The position numbers were made by a program, and so were the translations under genes. Of a stretch of DNA of 64,000 nucleotides, positions 45,501 through 51,596 are shown one piece after another. The DNA is from Niastella vici (GTDB lineage Bacteria > Bacteroidota > Bacteroidia > Chitinophagales > Chitinophagaceae). The stretch spans positions 248,001 through 312,000 of the forward strand of contig NZ_LVYD01000024.1 in the NCBI RefSeq assembly GCF_002077945.1, read 5' to 3'. The notes below the pieces were generated by a model. The model saw only the letters and a list, made by a program, of their open reading frames with translations. It ran no database searches and was not told the origin of the DNA. Position 1 is the stretch's first letter; every line of letters starts with the position of its first letter.

Positions 45501-46586
45501 CGCAAAAACAACAAACCCGGTCAACCCAATAAGAACGCCCTGCAAAGCCTGAGCGGCATGCAGGGTATCGGTAAGCGGGTTTTGAATACTGAATAACAAC
45601 AACACCGAAATGCAGCAGAGGATCAGCAGCAACGGTAAAATAAAAATATCAGGCTGTTTTCTCCGCAACCATAAAATGATATGAGCGAAAAAGAAAGCGA
45701 GGATACAACCACCGGCAATGAGCCAGTAAGAAGTAGTGAATTCTTCAGGCGTTCTAACCAGTAGTACGCCGTCTTCCTTGAGCTGTGCATAGGCAATAGG
45801 GCCTATTAACCTGATCTTATGCGGTTTGCCGTTGAAGGTATAGAATTTGTTCTTTGCGAGCCGCGCACTCCCCTGCCGCGCACCAAATTCATAACCGGGT
45901 TTCAGGGGCAATACACTATAACCAGAATCCTGGATGAGACCGGTGAAATGAAATTCGCCGTTGGAGCCGGTGCGTGCATACACCACATGATCTGTCAGCG
46001 AATCCTCCTCGAGCGTGGCAATATGTTCGCGCAATTGCACCAGTGTACCGGGCATGGGTTCGCCCTGGAACAAAATGCGGCCGCCCATTTCATAGCTACC
46101 GGTTGATACATTTACGGTGGCGGGATAATTAACAGGGTCGCTCAATTCTTTCTGGTACAACACCGAATCAAAACCCAGCCGTTGCCGCGAGGCTTCCAAC
46201 CGGCCCTGAAAATCGACCCCGGCACCGGGCGCTTTCCAGGCTGTGGGCGCAGCCACCCCAAATGCCCCCTTATTGATGGCGCCGAGGTTATCGACCCCTT
46301 CGAGCGTTATGAGCCGCATCGATAAGGAATCAACCAGCATGCTCACATCACGGTCATCGGTAAAATAATTGCCCCCGGCAATGATCTTTCTCAGCGAGTC
46401 TTTATTCATGCCGGCTTCCAGCTTTATGGCCCGGCCGGTTTTCAATGCTACATTGGCCCGGGTAAGGGCTGGTGTGAGTGTAAGGAATAATTTTACAAAC
46501 AACACGAGCATCAATACGGCAGCGCCTGAAAGTAGTATCCAGGCTTCTATGTTACTTCTATGAATATTTTTCGGGGGAATTTCCAT
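42567..46586 (-). CDS. SEDS glycosyltransferase - class B penicillin-binding protein fusion
   Basis: 1339 residues. An N-terminal TM (ILLSGAAVLMLVLFVKLFL) is followed by a periplasmic stretch with a carboxypeptidase-regulatory-like beta domain (about 160-250). Residues about 290-770 form a RodA/FtsW-type SEDS module: GGFTFQPSEITKYLLLLFLA (about 428), GDMGPAMVM, HTDMILPSIGEELGWLG (about 638) and LPLTGVTVPFLSYGKISLIV (about 715). Residues about 780-1339 form a PBP2-like transpeptidase: APGSTAKIL (SxxK Ser about 1046), VNSSNIFFI (SxN, about 1103) and VAGKSGTPE (KSG, about 1272). It should polymerise and cross-link peptidoglycan in one chain. Downstream of kinase and phosphatase genes, which may control it. 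Confidence 0.93.
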   Translation of the reverse strand: MEIPPKNIHRSNIEAWILLSGAAVLMLVLFVKLFLTLTPALTRANVALKTGRAIKLEAGMNKDSLRKIIAGGNYFTDDRDVSMLVDSLSMRLITLEGVDNLGAINKGAFGVAAPTAWKAPGAGVDFQGRLEASRQRLGFDSVLYQKELSDPVNYPATVNVSTGSYEMGGRILFQGEPMPGTLVQLREHIATLEEDSLTDHVVYARTGSNGEFHFTGLIQDSGYSVLPLKPGYEFGARQGSARLAKNKFYTFNGKPHKIRLIGPIAYAQLKEDGVLLVRTPEEFTTSYWLIAGGCILAFFFAHIILWLRRKQPDIFILPLLLILCCISVLLLFSIQNPLTDTLHAAQALQGVLIGLTGFVVFALIDIRKLYTRWWFDALFNFRKKSVYALRGWTWLALAVGMALLTLLVGTGPEGSGVKVNIQLGGFTFQPSEITKYLLLLFLAGFFAANEENIRNLSDIRWRFQVSMGVLLGTGLLLVLYLLMGDMGPAMVMCFTFLFFYSIARGNLLLTVLAGVLYCVLLSLIPGWLATAISFVAVILTMIIQRQVKTVKWYGTLAVLADAPVIVLLVIAAFAFGDQLPGIGDRLADRKAMWQSQWDNDVFGGDHLAHSYWTLASGGLTGQGPGRGFPNTMPAAHTDMILPSIGEELGWLGLVAVFALFGILIHRSFLHARRAGQPFSFYLCAGIAIATGIQFLLIAGGSIGLLPLTGVTVPFLSYGKISLIVNLAAMGIVAGISSRPGLPIQTEHLRKYYDFVLGTGILFFLSGIAVLMVKLYQVQVVHAKEILVKPARVINRNGLPIYSYNPRIDKLTRVLAAGSIYDRNGLVIATSEPGTIKRQMNDYLAAGVDTLQLQNLMQKRVVRFYPFEEDLFFWTGDYNTRLFWGQGNGYFAEARHLTSLRGYATSPEKRDYVSTEYRPDKFTRPVQKTIKLVSYDYSPLVESLQSGIDTTNAAVRKIKHKDRDIYLTLDAALQKEIQDSLHKSSFKNDRIAVVVLDAGTGELLASALNPLPNLQMPDLMLLPDRERNKLPKPVTDRDLGMTYATAPGSTAKILTGMAAMNKMGLDATKVKYRDIYRNEIFRDNPTEQEPFIPKVNYVDMHEAIVNSSNIFFIRMANENNLEDQMAALYQATGMNVSQRGGYDFAPSLNKEKASEDLAFWRKEVMNHDRRAYNNPRLQGTKNRYRSPFSGLAWGQSTLTATPASMARMAGAIANNGVMMPTRYLLKEAGVNEPPASGVEISEDTAYAGVLTRYMIDQSNQPGKQKIKNIVVAGKSGTPERVINGEIESDGWYVFFAPTPDHRSRTVTCIRIERGKGSGNAVLVANAIAKVLEKRGYIVSF

Positions 46587-46605
46587 TTTCGTTACTTATG
46601 TTTGT

Positions 46606-46735
46606 TTACTGGTTGCCAGTTACCAGTTACTGGTTACCAGGACTTCCATTTCGAGCACTCTACAAGTAATCTGGTTCTCTAAATTTTTTGCCTGGCGACC
46701 GGGAACCGGCAACCGGTAACAGCAACATTCGCTTT
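46606..46735. repeat. heptamer-armed inverted element E
   Basis: Left arm CTGGTTGCCAGTTACCAGTT onward (46608-46640, ending CCAGG). Right arm CCTGGCGACCGGGAACCGGC onward (46690-46722) is its degenerate inverse complement; both are built of 7-bp (C/T)GGTT(A/G)C units. It lies between the kinase and SEDS-PBP genes, inside the otherwise tight operon. Confidence 0.75.
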
Positions 46736-46768
46736 TGCAGTTTATTGTTTCAGGATTGCCACAGCCTA

Positions 46769-48544
46769 TTACCTGGATCCTTTCACGATCAACTGGTCAA
46801 AAGCTACCGTTTGTGCACCATCTACCCGCAGGCCAAAACAATTTCCATAGCCGCCGGTAAAGGGCAACACATTCTCCACCTTATCATTTATGTAAAAAAA
46901 TATCGAGTTATTCCTTTTTTCTATTGACAATGTATTCATTTCATTATCCGGACGAATATTGGAAGTGTGCGTCCAGTTCACGATCGGTTGCCAGTCGCCG
47001 TTGGTGATGGAACCAATGGCATAATAGCCGCTGGCCGTAATGTAATAAACGTAATAGGCGTCAATGTCGGTATTGCCGCAAAAGTTGATCCCATACGCTT
47101 CATCGGGTTCATTGCCCCATTGCGTGGCGCTGGCTGAGATGCTGAAATTCTTTTGAATGTCCAGATCAAATTTTACGGTAGAATGATAGGTCAGGCTATC
47201 CGTTAACCCTTTGATGACGTATTTACCATGGTCGAATTTGAATATACTGTTCTCATCTTTACCGGTTTCCCAAATGCTGTCGGCATCATCGCTGAAATCA
47301 TCATAGTACATCCCGTTCTGCAATGTAACGCCTGCATCGCGCTGCGCGGGGGTTTGCACGGCAGCAATAACATTAGGATGCGGCGCGGCATTCACCACCG
47401 GGGTTATCAATGGTTTCCCTTGCGCAACGTGTGTTCTGTGACTTGCCTGGGCAACGGAAACGGAATCAACCGGCAGCACCGTAGCAGCAGCCTGTTCTTC
47501 TTCATTGGGCCGGCCGGGCTTGTTCGGGAATACGGCCCACATGCCCATCATGAAAGCGCTGAACAGCAACACACCCAGGATGGTGAAAACGACTTCCTTC
47601 TTTTTACCCGCCACCGCTTTCGGCACTGCCACCGGTTTGTTGAATACCTGGGTAAGCTTTTTTGTTTTGTTGGCGGTTGCCGGTTTGCGGAACCGGCTTT
47701 GTGCATTTTCCAGCGCAGCCTGCTGCAACAATTGCCGCACATGCGCAGTATCGCTCAACCGGTGCACCGCCTGCTTGGCCGTTAACCCATGCAACAACTG
47801 CAACAAACTGGGCGGCAAATAGCGATCGGCCGGTAATGCGGGCTCGGGTATAGGACATTCAATTACCCGGTTTATATGCCACAACAGGTCTTCATCATTA
47901 TAGGCAAATGGCACTTTGCCGGTTAAACATTCATACAGTACAATACCTAATGAATAGTAATCGGTAGGCGTTGACACGGTTCTTGCCTGGCTGAACTGCT
48001 CGGGCGAAGCATACTCATACGTAAGCATGGAAGAACCGGTTACCGTGTTGGTTTGTTCGCGCAACTTGGCAATACCAAAATCGGTGAGCAAAAAATGCAG
48101 CTCGCCATTGGGCATGCGGCGGTACATGATGTTCTCGGGTTTTATGTCGCGGTGCACCACGCCTTTTGCGTGAATGGCATCCAGCGCATCGGTCATGTGT
48201 TGCGCCAGCTGTATCACCGTATCTACTTCCAGTGTGCCGCGTTCTTTCAACAGGCGGCGTACATCACCGCCCTCAATGAGTTGCATAACAATATAGGGCA
48301 GCTCTGCATCGAGGTGTACATCTACGATCTTGACGATGTGATCATGCTGGATCGATTTCATGATCTCCGATTCGCGCTGGAAACGGCGCAGGGTATCGGC
48401 ATCGGTGTTAAAGGCAAAGTGCTTGATGGCAACCAGGTTATTCGAAACCAGGTGCCTTGCTTTAAGCACGCGGGCATTGCCCCTGCCTATTTCACCCAGG
48501 ATCTCGTATCCTTTAAAATACTCTCTAAAAATGGATGTTGCCAT
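46769..48544 (-). CDS. membrane Ser/Thr protein kinase with extracytoplasmic lectin-like domain
   Basis: 591 residues. Hanks-type kinase domain (about 10-270): Gly loop EIGRGNARVL, ATP Lys 41 (VAIKHF), catalytic loop VHRDIKPENIMY (about 132), TDFGIAKL (about 152) and activation segment YEYASPEQF. A basic linker precedes one TM (VVFTILGVLLFSAFMMGMWAVF, about 325). The outer part (about 400-591) is a concanavalin/laminin-G-like beta domain (YYDDFSDDADSIWETGKDEN, DAYYVYYITASGYYAIGS). It could sense a wall or glycan ligand. Three bp separate it from the PP2C stop. Confidence 0.93.
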   Translation of the reverse strand: MATSIFREYFKGYEILGEIGRGNARVLKARHLVSNNLVAIKHFAFNTDADTLRRFQRESEIMKSIQHDHIVKIVDVHLDAELPYIVMQLIEGGDVRRLLKERGTLEVDTVIQLAQHMTDALDAIHAKGVVHRDIKPENIMYRRMPNGELHFLLTDFGIAKLREQTNTVTGSSMLTYEYASPEQFSQARTVSTPTDYYSLGIVLYECLTGKVPFAYNDEDLLWHINRVIECPIPEPALPADRYLPPSLLQLLHGLTAKQAVHRLSDTAHVRQLLQQAALENAQSRFRKPATANKTKKLTQVFNKPVAVPKAVAGKKKEVVFTILGVLLFSAFMMGMWAVFPNKPGRPNEEEQAAATVLPVDSVSVAQASHRTHVAQGKPLITPVVNAAPHPNVIAAVQTPAQRDAGVTLQNGMYYDDFSDDADSIWETGKDENSIFKFDHGKYVIKGLTDSLTYHSTVKFDLDIQKNFSISASATQWGNEPDEAYGINFCGNTDIDAYYVYYITASGYYAIGSITNGDWQPIVNWTHTSNIRPDNEMNTLSIEKRNNSIFFYINDKVENVLPFTGGYGNCFGLRVDGAQTVAFDQLIVKGSR

Positions 48545-48547
48545 ATG

Positions 48548-50026
48548 TTATTGCATCTCTGTTTTTACCATTTGCACAGAGAGACTTTTATTTGTAGAAT
48601 CAGGTTTAACCTGGTAACTCACAGGATACTTAACGTTTTCAAAAAATGTGTTCACCAGTTTTACATGAACCGGAAAGCGCACGTTGATGCCGGTTTCAAA
48701 CCCTTTCAGGCGCAGGTTTTTGATGACAATTGTGTCGCCTGCCCTGCCTGATAATTTGTTAATTTCCAGCGCTGCAAAATGACTGCCCTTTTCTTTAGCC
48801 GGTATTACCAGCAACATATGGTTTATACTGTCGGCATAATGCTGCACCTCCATTATATTCTTTGTTGCTGTTAACCGCATGGTATCATACGTGAGCGCTA
48901 CGGGCCCTGCCGGCGCCGCATGCTCACCGCTATAAATGGAAGCCGGCATTTTTCGGGGATCGCGAGCTGTATCTGCAACAGCAGGCAGCTTCTTGTTGGC
49001 AGTATTATTTTCGGGAGTTGTCGTGGGTGTTGATTTGTTTTGTGAGAAAAAGAACCAGGAGCTCGCCGCCAGCAGCACCACTACCAATACGTTCCAGCGG
49101 ATCCATTTGTTACTCGCCTTTTTTGTTTTTGGCGTGGAATTATCGTCAACAGCATTATTGGTATCGGGTTGCTCTTTATTTGTAGATGTAACAACAGGCG
49201 TTGTAGTTGTTTCCGTTTTTGCTTTAACAGTTTTTTTTGTTTTAACCCCATTGGTGACGGGTGCAGTTTGTTTGGCGCGGTTGTTCTTTAATAATACAAC
49301 AGTGATATTATCGTGCCCGCCCGCTTCGTTTGCCAGCGCAATGATGTTATTCACCTTTGTATTAAGCGCGGCAGTAGTAGCCAGTATATTGGCAACTTCT
49401 TTGGCCGTGACCATATCGGTAAGTCCGTCACTGCACAACAACAGTCCATCGCCCGGCAACAGCTCTTCTGTACCATACTGCATAAAATCTTCATCATCGA
49501 TGCGGTGAATGGCCGAACCTACTTCGCGCAGGATCTGGTTACGTTGCGGATGGCTCATTGCTTCGCGCTCGGTAATTTCACCGGCATCTTCGCGCAGGCC
49601 AACAAACGAGTGGTCTTTGGTGAGTTTTTGTAAAACGCCTTTACGATACCGGTACATACGGGTATCGCCCACGTGAACAAAATACACGGCGCCGGTAGTA
49701 GCATCGGCAACAGCGGCCGTCAGTACACAACACATTTCACTGAACTTTGGATTTTGTGCACGCTCTTCGGCAATACGGTTGTTGGCAAAGATCACGGCTT
49801 CGCGCAACATGGTGAGCGTATCACCCTTTGGCGTATCCATGTACTGGTCAATAGATTCCCTGGCAATAGCAGCCGCGCGTTTTCCACCTGCATACCCACC
49901 TACCCCATCAACCACTACCAGCAGGGCCTTATCGGGCGACCATAACTGGCGGCAGGTATAGGTATCTTCATTCTCCGTCCGCCGCATCCCGGGATGCGTA
50001 TTGCCACTGATCAAAATAGTTTTCAT
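48548..50026 (-). CDS. PP2C-type Ser/Thr phosphatase with TM and extracytoplasmic tail
   Basis: 492 residues. N-terminal PP2C domain (about 1-240): GNTHPGMRRTENEDTY, VVVDGVGGYAGGKRAA (metal Asp), YFVHVGDTRMYRYR, LLLCSDGLTDMV and GGHDNITVVLLK, all metal-binding acidic residues present. A Thr/Lys-rich linker leads to one TM (WIRWNVLVVVLLAASSWFFF, about 305-325), then a periplasmic beta domain ending VKTEMQ. It should reverse phosphorylation by the kinase encoded 3 bp downstream. Its start codon lies one base after the stop of an upstream 27-residue ORF, which suggests translational coupling. Confidence 0.93.
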   Translation of the reverse strand: MKTILISGNTHPGMRRTENEDTYTCRQLWSPDKALLVVVDGVGGYAGGKRAAAIARESIDQYMDTPKGDTLTMLREAVIFANNRIAEERAQNPKFSEMCCVLTAAVADATTGAVYFVHVGDTRMYRYRKGVLQKLTKDHSFVGLREDAGEITEREAMSHPQRNQILREVGSAIHRIDDEDFMQYGTEELLPGDGLLLCSDGLTDMVTAKEVANILATTAALNTKVNNIIALANEAGGHDNITVVLLKNNRAKQTAPVTNGVKTKKTVKAKTETTTTPVVTSTNKEQPDTNNAVDDNSTPKTKKASNKWIRWNVLVVVLLAASSWFFFSQNKSTPTTTPENNTANKKLPAVADTARDPRKMPASIYSGEHAAPAGPVALTYDTMRLTATKNIMEVQHYADSINHMLLVIPAKEKGSHFAALEINKLSGRAGDTIVIKNLRLKGFETGINVRFPVHVKLVNTFFENVKYPVSYQVKPDSTNKSLSVQMVKTEMQ

Positions 50027-50027
50027 A

Positions 50028-50111
50028 TTACCGTGGCAGGTTTTTAAAATGCCTGAATAATAAAATAATCACAAATACAAACAGCGCTATGGATGAGATG
50101 GTGTTGATCAT
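50028..50111 (-). CDS. 27-residue single-pass membrane micropeptide
   Basis: Encodes MINTISSIALFVFVIILLFR followed by HFKNLPR: a hydrophobic helix (about residues 4-19) with a basic C-terminus, so probably a single TM with cytoplasmic positive charge. It begins 7 bp after the FHA stop (50119) and ends one base before the PP2C ATG (50026), exactly the spacing of a real operon member. Alternatively the frame is fortuitous and the segment is only the PP2C ribosome-loading region. Conservation of the frame in relatives would decide. Confidence 0.6.
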   Translation of the reverse strand: MINTISSIALFVFVIILLFRHFKNLPR

Positions 50112-50118
50112 AGGTAGT

Positions 50119-51138
50119 TTACAACTGTTTAAATGTAAGCGTTACCATGCCATTCAATAATACCTGGCTTTTATCACGCAGATCGAACCAGCGGGGACTG
50201 CCGGCTTCACTTTTCCCGATCACTGTTTCATTTACCCGCGTTTCGTTGTTGCTGAAGGAAGCGATCTGAAATGATTGTTGCGATTCATTCCATCTGATAC
50301 GGGCATGGGGGTTCGAAACAAAACCCGATTCAATAAGCAGGTAATTGCTGTAGCCCACATTCTCCGGTTCTTTACGGGCGATCACGATCTCGGTATCTTT
50401 CATGATGTACACCGCATCTTTACTGGTATCGGCCGTGTAGTATTCAATGCGAGCCAGTCCGGCATCGTTGCGGGCCGTTCTTTGCGTAGCATTATTGGTT
50501 ACGGCTACATTGGTAACGCTGAGGTCGGGATTGAATTTAACGGTGAAAGTGCCGTTCTCGGCAAAATGCAGGTGACGCAGCACGTCGAGGTTGATATCCA
50601 TTTTATCAAAAACATTGGTCGCTTTTGATTTCATGGTCACCCTGGCTGTATTGTGCCGGTCGCTGCCGCCACTGCCGGCGGGCTTCAAACCGGTGAGCAT
50701 ACCGATGACCCGTACATCTTCCACCGAAATTCTTTCCTGGTTGAAATCGGTGCCGGGTGCAAAGCGGAAATGCCAGTGAAACGACACGGGCGACAGTTCA
50801 TCATAATTCTTCCGGGCGGTTTTCAGTTTGCCGTAAAAGGCTTTCAACGCTTCTTTTACTATGACGGGGAGAGAAGGCAACCGTTCTTCATACACTTCGG
50901 GATGAAGAATGATCAGGTAATGCATGTTGAACAATAAACTTTTACCAACAGATTCGCGTTTGCAGGAATTCTCAAAACACTCCATCAATTCTTTTAAAAT
51001 AAAATTGTTGGTGACCGGACCGTTAGCGGCACGCTGGTCGGTGCTTTCCGGAAGTATTATTGATTTGAGGGCCGCAAAAAAATCACCTGATTTTTTCTTC
51101 ATGGGTTTCCCTGGTTTTACACGGTTTACAGCTATCAT
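50119..51138 (-). CDS. FHA-domain protein (first gene of the kinase cluster)
   Basis: 339 residues; a start at 51102 (MKKKSGDFFAALKSI) is also possible. No signal peptide. The N-terminal two-thirds (about 15-230) are of unknown fold, with a LKELMECFENSC helix. The C-terminal FHA domain (about 245-339): IVIARKEPENVGYSNYLLIE, FVSNPHARIRWNESQQSFQI (S-N-P-H loop, degenerate at the phosphothreonine site compared with the second FHA protein), and SQVLLNGMVTLTFKQL. Probably an adaptor that binds phosphorylated kinase or substrate. First in the minus-strand run FHA, micropeptide, PP2C, kinase. Confidence 0.85.
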   Translation of the reverse strand: MIAVNRVKPGKPMKKKSGDFFAALKSIILPESTDQRAANGPVTNNFILKELMECFENSCKRESVGKSLLFNMHYLIILHPEVYEERLPSLPVIVKEALKAFYGKLKTARKNYDELSPVSFHWHFRFAPGTDFNQERISVEDVRVIGMLTGLKPAGSGGSDRHNTARVTMKSKATNVFDKMDINLDVLRHLHFAENGTFTVKFNPDLSVTNVAVTNNATQRTARNDAGLARIEYYTADTSKDAVYIMKDTEIVIARKEPENVGYSNYLLIESGFVSNPHARIRWNESQQSFQIASFSNNETRVNETVIGKSEAGSPRWFDLRDKSQVLLNGMVTLTFKQL

Positions 51139-51302
51139 TTATACGAATTAAAAATAATTGATTTGAGAACGTGTGCATCGTAAAGAAAACATAAAATGCA
51201 TTTGATTGGAACGCTATTTGTAAGGGGAAAAACCGAGCCAGAATTTATTTAACGTTTCTCTGCAAGTTGTTTAACGAAGAATTAGGAAAACGTGAAATAA
51301 AA

Positions 51303-51402
51303 CAGTTACAGGTTACACGATACAGAGCTTGCCCCGCTCTGCGGGGTTACAGGGCACAAACTTCAAAACTCAAAGTAAGGGCCCCCTGAAACCTGGAACC
51401 TG
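51303..51402. repeat. heptamer-armed inverted element F (short copy of A)
   Basis: The left arm and GC hairpin (51303-51352: CAGTTACAGGTTACACG, then GCCCCGC...GCGGGGTT) match 38042-38092 almost base for base. The right arm CCTGAAACCTGGAACCTG (51385-51402) is its inverse type. It lies in the divergent region between the FHA gene and the subtilase. Confidence 0.75.
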
Positions 51403-51596
51403 CACCATGGAACGGTTTCATAATTACAAGCGCTCTCCTTCATTACCCAGCGCCTTTCCCGTAAGGGTACGCACCAAAAAACCGTTTTTATACTGTTTTT
51501 TCGTTCCTGTATATAAGCTACCTTTTCAGTAGTTCACCCTCCCCTACCCCAACCATCTCATTTGCACTTATTCATTAACCAGTTAACACATTCTCT

